Source: Peromyscus leucopus (taxonomy: Eukaryota > Chordata > Mammalia > Rodentia > Cricetidae). From it: a stretch of DNA of 64,000 nt. The notes under the pieces were generated by a model. It was not told the origin of the DNA. It was given only the letters and a program-made list of their open reading frames with translations, and made no database searches. Position 1 is the first letter of the stretch. Every line of letters begins with the position of its first letter. Positions 12,400 to 24,868 of this stretch are shown here, in pieces. The position numbers were made by a program, and so were the translations under genes. The stretch covers positions 143,495,319 to 143,559,318 of the forward strand of contig NC_051063.1 of NCBI RefSeq assembly GCF_004664715.2. Direction: 5' to 3'.

Positions 12400-12900
12400 G
12401 GGCTTATCTGTAAGTTGCGTCTCAGGAGTGAGGCCAGATCAATACTGTATTCTTTCAGGCCTCTCTAAACCCAGCGGGGAAGGCAATCACCACAGTGCAG
12501 CTCCCCGCACCTTCTGGAGCAGATCAATATTCCGACAGCGCGGAGCTTTGTTCCTTCCCCAGCTTTAAGATGTTCTGCATGCTCTACATGATTGCTTAAA
12601 GGCTTGCTTTCCCTTCCCCATATGACAACACCGCTCCCACCCTGATCTTCCTAATACTATCACTGTAATTGCCTTGACATGAAATAGCAGCACAAACCCA
12701 GTGCTCGGCTTTGAGCTGTTTTATCTTTTCTGAACATCTCCATTAGTAAAGGGTGTTGATTTGGCTTTAATATGTAGCTGGAGCTTTAAAGTGAACTTGC
12801 ACTTATTTACACGGGTTTTCAAAACCCACTGAGATTATTTTGCCTATGGGAATCATATAAGGCACTATTTCAGGGAAGAAGACAAGGTAACCATCTCAGC
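12400..12900. other. Complex unique block, possible conserved element
   Basis: No repeat is recognised. Complexity is high for this window and several TF-like words occur: ttgacatgaaatag, ggctttaatatg, and an exact inverted repeat gggttttcaaaaccc (12813-12827). There is no coding frame. The conserved-element label is an inference from texture only. Confidence 0.3.
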
Positions 12901-13639
12901 CCAGGAATATTAGCTTAAACTTTATGCAGCTTGAAGCCCATTATGCTTACCCCATACTGCCACAGCAATTGTCTCAGAAGGGATTGTGTCTTACCTACTT
13001 TTTAAGTGGTCCTGGATGAAATGAAATATTTATTTGACTGTTTTCGGCCAACATTCCATTAAGTAGTAAATACCACAAGGTTCAGAATATCCCATTTTTC
13101 CAATTTTTATTTTCCTTGATGTAGTTGCCTGCCAAGCCGCATTATTGACGTGTTTTAAATTTTTACTGTGTGCATTTCTCTTCTTTTCTTCCAAATACAT
13201 TTCATATCTACACCTACAATTGAGATGTATTTAAAATTAAGTTGTCTGTGGGCATTCCTGCAGGTTGCTTCTACAACCCTCCCCCCATGCCAAAATGGAA
13301 AGATGCTCAAATCTATTATACAGAAGTAAAATCTTTGCATAGAACTTATTCACAGCCTCTTTTGTAATGTGCCTAACACCCGTACATTAGTTGTAGTGTC
13401 TAATACAATGTAGATACTGCATAAGTGGTTGGTATACTGAGTTGTTTAGAGACTAAAGACAAGGGGAAGGCTATACTCATTTAGTACAGACAAGTTTTTT
13501 TCTCAAATATTGATTCTACACACATAGTAATCATCATATAGAAGACCGATGGTACATATTACGTGGTAATATTAGAACTTCAGTAACAAATGAAAAGTTT
13601 GAGTTAAAACTCAGAATGTAGCTCCCAAAATGCAAGCCA
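12901..13639. other. Unassigned sequence
   Basis: No gene or repeat recognised. The region near 13020-13150 keeps the same high-complexity texture as the preceding block and could belong with it. Confidence 0.4.
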
Positions 13640-13742
13640 AGCCTGGGCATGAAGGTACAAGTTTGCAGTCCAAGTTCTGGGAGTCTGAGGCAAGGGGTCT
13701 GAAGATAGCGTGGGTTACATAGGGAGATCCTGTAGGAATAAA
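13640..13742 (+). mobile_element. Degenerate B1-related SINE
   Basis: Diverged B1 phrases appear in the right order: gcctgggcatgaaggtac, gcagtccaagttctgggag, tctgaggcaagg, gtgggttacatagggagatcctgt. It is probably a PB1-type monomer. Confidence 0.6.
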
Positions 13743-15411
13743 ATAATAAGCAAATCATATTAACACTTTAGTATGCACTCAGTGTCCTTTAAATGTATGT
13801 TGGTGGTCTCATGTCCCAGGATTTTTCCTTAAAGTCTGCACTGGGTTCTGTAGCCCACCAAGCTCTCTGTTCTGAGCCTTCTCTAATCTTTTAGATACAA
13901 AACTTGGCCTTTATTTGTTCCTCCAACTTTTTCCTACCTTTTAAGATTGGTGCCAATCTCAGTCCACTTGGAAACCCTAGGGGTCTGGTCCAGTGTGATG
14001 GGTCACAGTTGGAGTATTCTGTTGATAGGGTGTTCTGCTGTTCCAAGAAGCTACATTTCAAAATTGGCTAGTTTGCTGAGATTCTAAAATAAGTGTGGAA
14101 GACTCCAGGCTAGCTTTAGGAATCTTAGGCTATCACTGCTACACCAATGTGTTTTTTAAGAGTGATAGAGGAAAGTGGGTGTGGGAGGGTGTATGACTTG
14201 ATATCTTCCTCAAAGCTCACTTCATAGAACTGCTACATTTTCTGTCATGGTGTTCCAAAACAGATGATTTTTGGTTGGTTTGTTCATCTGTAGAATTGAT
14301 CTAACATACCATGAATATTACTAGCCACAGACACAACACTGGCTCAGGCATTGCTTGATATTTTATTGTTTAATAGAAACTGCTTATATCTGTGGACTGT
14401 ATGTACCAGATTATTAAAAAAAAATAAGCAGGAAATAATTCAGAATACCTTCAGTATTGCTAACTAATTATGTGAATTGTCACTTCCTTGGCAGATGCAT
14501 CAGCCAAAGTTGTTTTATCTGGTAGTTTAATTTAATACACAGTCTATTCTATTTCAGCGTGAATACTTAAGTACAACCTCAGAATATGTTATCCTGCTGA
14601 GATACATAATATAATTAAAAAGTGTAGCTGAAGTATTCAGATGTAGTAAGCGATTGCTTAGAGTTACCCTTCTTATAGCTGAGGGTAGAATCAGCTTGTC
14701 AGAAACATGGCTGTCACTGGGAACAGATGAAAGAGTTGGTTTTGCTTGCTGAAGTGACTCAAAAGGCAGCCACCTAACAATGCCAAGATGTGGATGGGAT
14801 AGAATGTGGAGTGGGGTAGTGTATAGAGAAGTGGGGGAAGATGATCTGTGCTTGTAAAAGTTGACACAATTAAATTAATATGTATTTGAAAACACAATAT
14901 AACACTACCCTAGAAGTCAAAGGCAACACAGACAAGATTTCATAACATTTACTTAGGGTCCATTTGTGGATAATGTGGATATAGATAATGAAGACACAAG
15001 AGAGGATAAACCCACTATAAGAAGGAATGCTCATGGACAGTGGGTTCGTGGCATTGCAGAAGGTTAAAAGAAATAAGAACCAAACTCTGATTTAGTTGCT
15101 GTTACTGTAAAACTGTACTTTTACTTTGAAGAAATAAAATCTCCCTTCCTTTCTTGCTCCCTTCCTTCATTTCTTCCTTCTCACCTTCATCTTGTCATAA
15201 TTTATTCCTTAAGTTTAGAAGCAGCATGGGGTGGGGTGAACTTGTTAGTGTTTTATAACTTGTGTCCTTGGGGTTTCATTTATTTTAGCCCAAATCTACA
15301 AAATGCTGCTGAAATGTATTTCAGTTTTAAGAACAGAGTAGTATACTGCAGAAAGAAGTCATGAACATCAACATTTCATCAAGTCTCTTACATTTTTATT
15401 TAAAGTAGTGT
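13743..15411. other. Unassigned sequence without gene
   Basis: AT-rich unique DNA. A CTTT/CTTC-rich pyrimidine stretch lies at about 15139-15183. Frames at 13534-13758 and 14691-14897 (both minus) are not credible genes. Confidence 0.45.
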
Positions 15412-15688
15412 TTGTTACAATATTTTTTTAATTTGACAGTTTTAATTATTATAAAAATATACATCATATTCCATACATTATATTCTAATCACTGTTTCCC
15501 TTTCCTTAACTCCCCCCGCATCCTTCCAACCTCCCCTCCTCCCAACTCACTCAGATCTACACCTTCTTTCCTCTCTTATAAAGCAGACAACTAAAAATAA
15601 ACAAACAAATAAAAACACAACAGGACAAAATAGGTAAGCACAGAAAAGCAAAGATTGAAAGAAAAAGCATAAGAAACACATACAGATG

Positions 15689-15771
<83 letters not shown>

Positions 15772-16985
15772 ACATACAAATACATAGAAATCTCATAAAA
15801 CATAAAATTGGAAACCATAATATATAATATGCAAGAAAAAGAACTGTATATATGGTTAAAAAATGCTTAGACAAATCATTATAAGACAGAAAAGTTCCCA
15901 AAACACTATGGAGTTTGTTTGTGTAGGCACTCTACTGCTGGGCCTGGGGCCCTGCCCTTAAGTGTGGTTGGTATATCCAGTGAGACTCCCTTGGAGAAAA
16001 TGAATTTTTCTTTTGTAAGTGATTATCAATTGGAGATAGCTTCTGGGTCAGGGATAGAGGCTTGTGTCTACTTCCCTTCTCAGCTTTGTTACCCATCTGG
16101 CCTTGAACTGTGCAGGCCCTGTGCATGCGGCCACAGTTTCTATAAGTTCGTACATGCATCTGTGCATCTGTCCATCTGTCCTGTTGTAGCTAGAAGGCTT
16201 GTTTCGTTGGTGTCATAGACTTCTATTGGCTCTTATAATCTCTCTGCCTCCTCTTCAGCAAAGTTCCCTGAGCTCTGAGGGAAGGGATTTGATGGCGATA
16301 TCTCATGTAGGACTGAGTGTTCCAAGGTCTCTCATTCTCTGCACATTGTTCAGTTGTGAGTCTCTATATTTATTGCCATCCACTGTAGGAGGAAGCTTCT
16401 CTGATGACAGCGAAGAAAAACACTGACCTCTGAATGTAGCAGAGTGTTGTTAGCAGTCATTTTATTGCTACATTCCTTTAGTAAAACAGTAGTGTTTGGT
16501 TTTCCCTTAGATCCCTGGCCTACTTAGACTGATTTTTTGCATCTGGAGCATTGTCAGGTATGGGTTCCTTCTCATGGACTGAGCCTTAAAACCAATCAGA
16601 TAGTGGTTGGTTACTCCAACAACTTTTGTGCCACTGTTACACCAACTTATCATGCAGTCACACCACCATTGTAGACTGAATGGTTTGTAGCTGGATTTGT
16701 ATTGACTTTTCTCCTCTGGTAGTGTGCAGAGTACCTTCAAGTACCATGAACAGTAGTCAGTAGGTCGGCACCAGCTTGACTGCTCTGTGTTCAGTGAGTT
16801 ATGTAGGTGGTGTCTGCATCAATAGGGCCTTGCCATCAGTTTTTGGGGAGCAATCAGTAGCCTTTTAATAGCCTGGGCTGCTTGGGAGTTTACATGTGGC
16901 CCTTTGCCCAAAAACTATATTCCATGTAATTCATTCAGGGCAGTGGAGGTTACATTTAGCAACGACAGATGTCTAGTTGGGATTT
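15412..16985 (-). mobile_element. L1 (Lx-type) 3' region
   Basis: On the minus strand this reads as the 3' tail of a rodent L1. The T-rich 3' end lies near 15412-15440, and pyrimidine-rich blocks with ctcccctcctcccaactcac (the G-rich 3' UTR tract in reverse) follow. The phrases gatttgatggcgatatctca, ggactgagtgttccaagg and ttctcctctggtagtgtgca, all familiar from rodent L1 sequence in reverse, come next. No intact ORF2 is present. A CT/CA microsatellite interrupts it at 15691-15780, and a B1 lies at its right edge. The two 75-100 codon frames near 15919-16426 are by-products of this element. Confidence 0.75.
15691..15780. repeat. Compound (CT)n(CA)n microsatellite inside L1 tail
   Basis: About 22 CT units followed by about 16 CA units, then a tacacacatac tail. 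It has the same CT-then-CA polarity as the tract at 3055 and lies within the minus-strand L1 3' UTR. Confidence 0.95.
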
Positions 16986-16998
16986 TGTCATTCTCTTA

Positions 16999-17176
16999 AA
17001 ATAAATACATGTTGGTGGCGCACGCCTTTAATCCCAGCACTCGGGAGGCAGAGCCAGGCGGATCTCTGTGAGTTCGAGGCCAGCCTGGGCTACCAAGTGA
17101 GCTCCAGGAAAGGCGCAAAGCTACACAGAGAAACCCTGTCTCGAAAAACCAAAAAAAAAAAATAAATAAATACATG
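16999..17176 (+). mobile_element. Young B1 SINE with perfect target duplication
   Basis: The body (17012 to about 17160) starts at ttggtggcgcacgcc, missing about the first 8 bases of B1. It includes gttcgaggccagcctgggc and the variant right half ctccaggaaaggcgcaaag, and ends in gaaaaaccaaaaaaaaaa. The 13-bp flank aaataaatacatg occurs exactly at 16999-17011 and 17164-17176. Near-consensus sequence and an intact duplication show a recent insertion, made at the edge of the L1 remnant. Confidence 0.97.
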
Positions 17177-18402
17177 TATGAAAAAAATCTAAATAGAATC
17201 CTAATTATTATTATTTATTGATTATCTTCTATGTGCCAGGCATAGGTTTTTAAGATATCTTTGGGTGGATGTCTATATAATTGATTGATTGATTACAATT
17301 TATTATTCTCAAGAATAATATTTCCAGGTCATTTTAAAACGTTTAATTTTAATTTTCCCCTAGTTGTTCTAGGGGAAGTCTACATTCACACTGGTAATGA
17401 CGTATATTTAGCTCTTTTTGCTCAGTTTTAGCATTTAAATCCATAAACTGAATTGAGTTTAAAAATGAATCCTTTTTTTCCAGTCCTAAGTAACTTCCAA
17501 AGAATTCTGAATCTAATAATTGACTCATTTACCTAATGAGAGCAGTTACAGTTTTTGAGAGGATATGACCAAAAAGACATATGGGTAGCCTACTAAACAT
17601 TGTCGTTGGGTTATAAGTCTTGCTTCTTAAAGTTTATGAGATCCTTAAAATTAAAAAAAAAAATTAAACATTAAATTTAATTTTATAAAATTAGTACAAT
17701 GAATCTGCAGTGACTTCTGTGACCAATTAGCTGAAATTGAGCCAAATTCAGAGCTTAAAGACAGAATCCATTGCTGGGCTGCCCTGGGATGTTTTTCCTA
17801 CTGATCAGTTCCCTTTACCACTAGCTACTGGGGCTTGATATGTGGGACTGACTCTCAGACTTAGGAGTGTGCTTTGCTTAGAATTACAGGCTTATTTCAA
17901 GAAAAAGACACACATTGGAACCACTTCTAACAAGGCACATGCAGAAAAATGCAGAAGTGTCATGGTTTACAGGCACGCAAGACTCTCACATCCATATGAG
18001 ACATACTGAGCATTGTCAGACGAGGAGACTTACCTGTGCTTTGAGATCCACAGTTTTTCACTGGGACTTGATTAAGCTATGACTGCTTGAAGTCTTTGCT
18101 ACATGACTTTTTCTGCCATTTCTGCCAAAAATATGGAATGATACCAAGTGATCTAAAACTCAATTGTTGCATAATATAGTTAGCTTTTTTTTTGTAAAAC
18201 TATCTTCCATCTTAAATGATTTCATCAGCATCAGTTATTAAATGTGGTTCAAGGAGTCAAATATGAATAACAAAAATTATTATTATTATCTTATCACCTA
18301 GGAAATGTCATGGGTTTAGAATTTGCCTTCCAGGAACAAGGAGCAGAATCCAGAAAGTTTCTTGCTATGTAGAACCTGTTACTATACTATATATAAGGAC
18401 TA
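17177..18402. other. Unassigned AT-rich sequence
   Basis: No gene. A perfect 9-bp hairpin (ttcccctag, loop ttgtt, ctaggggaa) lies at 17355-17377. No assignable repeat. Confidence 0.5.
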
Positions 18403-18422
18403 TATATATATATATATATATA

Positions 18423-18462
<40 letters not shown>
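18403..18462. repeat. (TA)n array with one interruption
   Basis: About 28 TA units with a single tgtac interruption near 18423. It is prone to slippage and to cruciform extrusion. Confidence 0.95.
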
Positions 18463-18464
<2 letters not shown>

Positions 18465-18487
18465 GTCTTAAAACATAAAGCATAGGG

Positions 18488-18555
18488 GAAAGATTGTAGC
18501 CTAGTGGGACTGCATGCACAAGGCCCTAAGTTTGATCTTTAGCCCCAGAATCACC
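18488..18555 (+). mobile_element. Degenerate ID-like SINE head
   Basis: Resembles an ID element: ggggaaagattgtagcctag (A-box side), then gcatgcacaaggccctaagt and ttgatctttagccccag (B-box side). It is diverged and lacks a clear A tail. Confidence 0.6.
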
Positions 18556-19089
18556 TCCACCACCAAAATTTCTGAGAGTAGAATTCAATATTTACAAAAC
18601 AGTTACAAAATGTTTTAGAACACAGTATGATAGGGATATCTAACACAGTGTCCAGTTCCATGTTTTTATTTTTTAGGAAATTCAAATTTCCTTTTTTTTC
18701 CCTTTCAAATTAACTTTGATTTGGAAGCAAATATTTCATTTAATTATTCTTTAAGCAGAACCTGTTCTTTATTTTATTATTTTAGGTTTTTCCACTTCTA
18801 ATTGTATTGACACTTGGTAATAGTCTTAACACATAATAAAAACTCCCCCTACTTGGAGTTGTATAAGTATTCCTTGTGGATTTGATTCAAGTTACATGGG
18901 TGGAGTTCCATGTATTCTTTTCTGTGTCTTTCTCAGAGAGCTGGAACAGGGGGCATACGGTGTTTTGATTTCGGCCATTAGAGTTCTATTTTTTTCCATT
19001 GTGGAGGTGTCTGTTTTCTGATCACAATTAATAAGAAGTCTTCATGGAAACACTTTGAAACCATGTAAATATATTATTCATTAACCACC

Positions 19090-19262
19090 TTTCACACCAG
19101 AGTTTTAATATCTATTCAGTTCCATTGATGGTCCAACCCTGTATTAGTTATGGAATTACAGGCAATTCACCACTTTACTAAAACAAAGGTAAATCTCTGC
19201 AGTTTGTGACAGCAGCTGTCCAGAGAAAAGAGTTTTGTCTTCCTTTTTTTTACCTAACTGAT
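19090..19262 (+). repeat. Left arm of a 1.2 kb inverted repeat
   Basis: This segment is the reverse complement of 20122-20287. Over the best-aligned 100 or so bases I count 11 mismatches (about 89% identity). The inner ends carry cctaactgata and its partner tatcagttagg; the outer ends carry tttcacaccagagtttt and its partner. It matches no family I recognise. It could be one of two inverted copies of a short dispersed repeat, or a terminal arm of an old DNA element. Confidence 0.9.
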
Positions 19263-20121
19263 ATCTAAAACGCCAATTCAATTTGTACCTTGAATCACAC
19301 TATATGGAACACATTCCTTGGTGGAAAAGAAACTGAATACACACTGCGATGTCAACTTTTCCCAAATCAGACCACGTGGCTTCAGAGATATAATATATCC
19401 TAAAAGTGGTGCAATTTGGAATTATGGGCTTCCTGAAGCCAACACATGCACTGATGCAGGCAGGAGAATAATGGGAGACCTGTGCTCAATATAAAATTTG
19501 TCACTAGCTACTGACACCCCAATTTCTGTCCACTCCTCACTAATTGAGTATTAATACTCAGAACTCATCATCTTTTATGCCTTGGCATCTCAATGATGCT
19601 TATCTTAGTTGGTAACTGACTCATGAGCCATATAGCTCTTAAGCACACAAAGTACACATTAATTAAAATATAACTTCTTCCTCAGCCAGAACAGTATTCA
19701 GGTCATGAAAATCATAAGGATGCTAGTACTAATGCCTAGGAAATGATCCATTGAGGAGAGTGAAAGCAAGGCATCTCCAGAGACAATGTGGACTGCCTCG
19801 GGGCCTGGTCACTAAGGTAACATAGCCCTACTCTACTGCAGTAAAATTTTACAGACTATGTCTTATCTCATAACAAGGATAAAAGTATGGGAAGGCAAAT
19901 GATAGGACATCCAGAATGACTTCTTCAGGTGTCTATAAAAGTTGTCTGTGTACTATTAAGACTTCTGATTTCCATACCTACCTTAATTCTTCCTTTTTCA
20001 CATAGCTTTACATCTAGAATGTTAGCTCAATAAGGCAAGCATTTCTTTCATTCTTACGACTTTTAAAATCACATATTTTATTTCAATAATGAAATGAAAA
20101 CTGACATTTAACTGATTTATG
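19263..20121. other. Interior between the inverted arms
   Basis: About 860 bp with no long open frame and no transposase similarity. The part near 19975-20065, with ctagaatgttagctcaataa, faintly resembles an L2 3' end. No sign that the interior itself is palindromic. Confidence 0.5.
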
Positions 20122-20287
20122 TATCAGTTAGGTGAGAAAGGAAGACACATTCCTTCTCTGGTTGCTGCCACAAATGGCAGAGATTTACCATTGTTTTAGT
20201 AAAGTGGTAATCTGCCTGCAATTCCATAACTAATATAGGGTTGGACTATCAATGAAGTTGAATAGATACTAAAACTCTAGCATGAAA
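20122..20287 (-). repeat. Right arm of the inverted repeat
   Basis: Partner of 19090-19262. Blocks such as gcagagatttacc, ttgttttagtaaagtggt, attccataactaata and ttgaatagata match the left arm in reverse. One gap of about 4 bases lies near 20161. Confidence 0.9.
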
Positions 20288-23200
20288 AAACTGATATAAC
20301 TAACTGATATTTATTAGTTGAAAATAACAAGATTTTTTTTTTTAAAAATGTGAGACTTGTTAATTAACAGGATTGTAAAGAAAGCATGGCTAATTCTATT
20401 AAGGCAAACATCTCTGTTCTATTCCCTCATATGTGTTAAATTATTTGGCATGTAGTAGAAACCCATTAATACGTAAGAAACTGAGGGAATGTCTGTATAA
20501 TAGGAATGTTCCTCTTGATCAATAAAATACAGACATAAGTTTAAAATTTACTTGAAGTGGGATTTTTCCCTGTTATTTAGAAAGGGGGACAAGTGCACAT
20601 ATCAGAGGTTGGCTAATTATCATTAATTTAACTTTCTTTGTAAAGATTTCCTCCTGTTATTGGCTAATGCAGAAACAATGTTTAGCCCTTATTAGTTTAT
20701 ACACAATACTCTGAGCTATGTATACAGTTATATCTGGATATGAATCTATGCATCCTGACACCTTTTAGAACTAGAATAGAAAATCACTACTTGCACAAAT
20801 TTGCAGTTGCCAAGCTCACTTCTGGAAAGTGTAGGCTTTGGGAGACTTTATTACCTTAGAGGCTGTGACGCTGTGGCTGGTTACATAGCACTGAAGAAAA
20901 TGGGTCAGTCTGGAGGTGGGAGATCACGGTTTTTAAATCACAGCCCCCTGCAGATGCTTTAGAACCATTGTGAGACTCCATGCTCCTATGAATGAGCAGC
21001 TCCACCCATTCTTCTCTGTCCATAAGGCATGCTCCAGAACTTGGAATACGTGTCTAGTCCAGGACTCTTTTAAGGAAGGTATACATTTGGCCTCTTAGCA
21101 GGACACCTTTTTTCTCCCAAGCAGGAATAGAATGTGTCTAACAGCAGTTCATAGAGTAACAGTTCTTATTTCTTTAGCAATACAATAAAAATTTATCAAT
21201 GAAATGAGACAATCAATACAAATATAGAATAAAAATTATTCTAAAGACATTTTTTGACTTAATTTTTTTTTCCCAGAGGCTCCAACTTTGCTGGTAATAC
21301 TGACTTAGGGAATGAACATTAATTCTCCCTGAACAATGGGATCTTTTTAGGTCATTTTACAGAGGATCTTAGCATGGTTTCTAAGGGACTGTGAAAGACC
21401 TACTTTCACATATGTAATTCAAATATATAGACGAATAGAGTCTATAGGTTTCATTGAATTCTCAAATAAATCCACTAGTTCTACCTAAAAAAATGGCAGG
21501 TGTGTTAAGAATCACTAGATTTTTTTGTTCAGTACCTGAGTATTTTAAGAACAAAAAGGCAAATGTAGTGAAACAGAGTCCACAGGGAGAAATTTCTGAT
21601 CCACATTGAAGTTATTTTGAGAATCACCATCCTCTTCTTCATATAGATGGAACTTTGTGTCTGATTCACAAGATTATTTGGAAATACAAAGAGTTACATG
21701 GAATGTTCTTTAGAACTCAGTTATCTTTATGATCTTCACATACAGTATTTGTAGACTGCTTTATAAAATTCTTACTTAGAACCATTACATATGAGATTTG
21801 GGTTTCTGAATGATCTTTCTGAGAGTAATGGGCACAATGGATTGATGGGGAAAAGTGAATGAAGTTCAAGGCACCTATGTTAGAGGCCTGTTGGGTGAAC
21901 TCTGATGACTAGTGAAAAGGGATGGAGGAGGCTAATGAGGATGGAGAAAAGAGGTCATTTCACAGTGCCATAGTCACCTACAGTAGAAAGTTGACCATTG
22001 AGAGCTGGGGTATGGTGAGTGATCAGAAGTAATTCTTATCTCCAACATGAAGATCAAGGAAGATGACATCATCATTGGGCATGTGATCACCTGAAAGAAG
22101 ATAGTGAACATCTTTCACCCTGATGGAGACCTATGGAAATGTTTTAGTCTGGACTCTTTAGAGACCCAGTACCAATAAGAGCACCATATTACCCAAGAAG
22201 TAGTGAAGTACTAGTTGGGAATGAGGTAATTCGCAGAGCCCAAAAGTCCACAGCAAAGCAGTATGATATCCAAGGCAAATAAGTGACAAGAGCCAGAAAC
22301 TCCATTCTTCTGCCTCATGCTTTTGGGTTTAAACTTTCAGCATAATCAGTGATGCCTGCCTCCCTTGGTGAGAGTGAGTCTCCCTAACTCCATCTCCTGC
22401 CCCCTTAGCTACTCTCTTCTGAAAACACTCTCACAGTTTCATGCAGAGATATTATGAATATGTCGGCACTGAGGCACTGACTTGAGTATCTGAGAAACCT
22501 ATCAGATGGATTCAAGAAAGTACCTCTCAAACTAGAACATGGGCCCACCACTTACAAGAAGAGACAAGATTGGTAACTGACAGATGATAGGTGAAATTAC
22601 ACATCTTTCAGAGCATAGTGACTTTTCTTTATGATAATGTAAACACTATGAAAATGGAAACTCTAAAGCCTTTCTTCATAGCTTAAAATACAGTATGTAA
22701 AAGAGTGCCTTGGTCTGAGTAAGCCCTGTGAGTGATCAGTGGAAGGAATTAAGTAAATAAACTGGGAAAACATTGTTTCTATAAAACAGTATTAGAAATC
22801 ACAATGTCATCAATCTATATACTGTTTTCTACTATTACAACTATTTCTTGATAATTTAAGAAAACAATTAAATGAAGGTCCACATAAAGTCTTAATTTTT
22901 AAAATTTAAGACAATAAATCTTCATATTTCTGCTCCCTGTGTCCTGGAGCCTTCCTTCAGTTGATGGTTGTAGCACATGAATCCCAATAATGCCACTTCT
23001 TTTATCCAAACTACTAATTGAGCCTATTTACTAATCTTTATAGTGAGATGAATTCATTTCCACAGAGTTTAGAAACACGCTGGAGGGTCACTGACAGTGA
23101 GTGTCAAATACTGAATGTCATAACATGTGGAAAGCATACCCTCAAGTCAAAGGCTTCTGGATTTATTTCTCACTGTTGTGAAAGCCCATTGAATGGGTTT

Positions 23201-23336
23201 GTGTCTTACTACCTTCACCTATAATTATTAGTCACTGGTTTCTCTCTAACCTTGTTCAGGGAAATTCAACTAAAATAAAATACTGCAAATAGAAATGATG
23301 CTATCTAACTCTCATTTTATCCCAACATTGTAAAAT

Positions 23337-23338
<2 letters not shown>
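20288..23338. other. Unassigned sequence, weak L2 trace
   Basis: No gene recognised in 3 kb. At about 20395-20490 the phrase ttggcatgtagtagaaaccc resembles an L2 3' end. The 68-codon frame at 23018-23224 has no recognisable features. Confidence 0.45.

Positions 23339-23400
<62 letters not shown>
23339..23400. repeat. Pure (CT)30 microsatellite
   Basis: About 30 CT units without interruption. Unlike the other CT tracts in this window it has no CA or GT partner. It is a homopurine/homopyrimidine mirror repeat. Confidence 0.97.
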
Positions 23401-23401
<1 letters not shown>

Positions 23402-24279
23402 TGGCAGACCTTTAATTAGTGTACCTGTGTCACCTGTGGAAAGACTTTAGGCAAGCGCTCAGATAAAGATAGATCTAATTCACTGAAAAGCACCATTCTA
23501 ATTATGTGTGTTACAAAACCAGTTTACAGGTTTTGAGTTGGATGAGGAATATTTAGAACCTACAGCTTTGTAAAGTATGTATATTAAGGCCATGAGGATG
23601 GGGTTAGGTTAAACACAAGATTTTAGCAGAAAATTTCTTGATTCTTCCATTGATATTAGAATTAAAATCATCGATAAGTGCTTATTCTTAATATACCTTG
23701 AGGTATATAACATGTAAGAGGCATGAAATCAAGATATGTGAAATAAATAAATGATGAGAATGATAAGTCAGGTGTGTATGTGCACATGTGCAGGCACTTG
23801 GTGTCAGGAGCTAGATCAACACATAATTACAATGTTATACTAGCCCTGCTATTATTGTAATGGGTAAAAAATAAGAATATAAGGGAGTAGTGATCAATTT
23901 TCAACATGGATCCAGGATTTCAGTTCAACTTTATTCACCTCATGACGTTTGTACTAACAATCAATGTTTTAAAAGGCATCCCGGGAGAACTGCTTACACA
24001 CTGTGAGGTCACTCTCGGGTAATTCTGTGTGTCCATCAGCAGGTGTCCGGAGGGATCTCAGAAGCCCTATGTAAGTAGCCAGAACAGCATAGTAGTTTGC
24101 TGGGTGTTTAGCAGTGTCTGGAAGAGAATGCAAAACAGACGGAGATGTGCAGGTTTCCCACCAAGGTCCTGGTGAAGTGATGTTTTCAGCTTGTGGAAAC
24201 GGAGCAATTTTTGTCTTGTGAGTTATGTTTGATCAATCAAGAGATAAAAATAGAGAACAAAGATCATGCAATAAATTGT
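23401..24279. other. Unassigned sequence
   Basis: No gene or repeat is recognised. Confidence 0.45.
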
Positions 24280-24615
24280 TCTTTCCTCCAAAAATTCATA
24301 TGCTGAAATCCTAAACCCCCAAATCAGGTTACTTAGAGGTAAGGTTTGGGGAGGTAATTTGACCAGATGAGTGTTCTTCTGAGGAAAAGCAGGGTGGGGG
24401 CTGTGCTTTGTCTCTGCTCTCTCTCACACAAGGAAGCAAAGAGAAGAAAGTTGTCAATTATCTGCAAACTAGAAAATGGAGAACTTCCAGAACTAAATCT
24501 ACCATTCCCATAACCCTCAACATCCAGACTCCAGAATGGCAAGGCATAAACGTGTATTGCTTTAGCTGCCTCCTCTCTGGGAAGTTGTTACAGCAACCTT
24601 AGCTTAATAGGACCT
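24280..24615 (+). mobile_element. MLT1-type MaLR LTR
   Basis: Typical MLT1 5' phrases occur in sense order: caaaaattcatatgctgaaa, tcctaaacccccaaatcagg, gaggtaaggtttggggaggt. The middle portion has tctctcacacaaggaagcaa, and the 3' part has ccagactccagaatggcaag. Diverged solo LTR without internal sequence. The short frames in both directions across it are not genes. Confidence 0.75.
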
Positions 24616-24868
24616 AGCTTCAGAATTTCATAGACCAAATTCTCCCTACTTAGCCTGCACAGTGCAAGAGTGGGACAGTCTCAGAAAAGATGCTCCCCCA
24701 TCTTTTGCACCTCCTCACAATCACCCTTTAGCATCCCAACATTATTGTTCTTGACTCATTCAGAGCTGTTTAAGTCAGCACCCTTTTCTGAGGCTTAAGG
24801 AAACATGCTCTCTCCTTCACAAATCTTACTCTGGAAGTCAGTGAGCTGTCTCTCTTGTTTCACTTTTC

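Noticed and set aside
15919..16426. Overlapping 75-100 codon frames
   Set aside because: The sequence is a minus-strand L1 3' region; the frames are incidental.
18403..18462. TA array as a TATA-type promoter
   Set aside because: It is a simple repeat with no initiator, downstream exon or CpG context.
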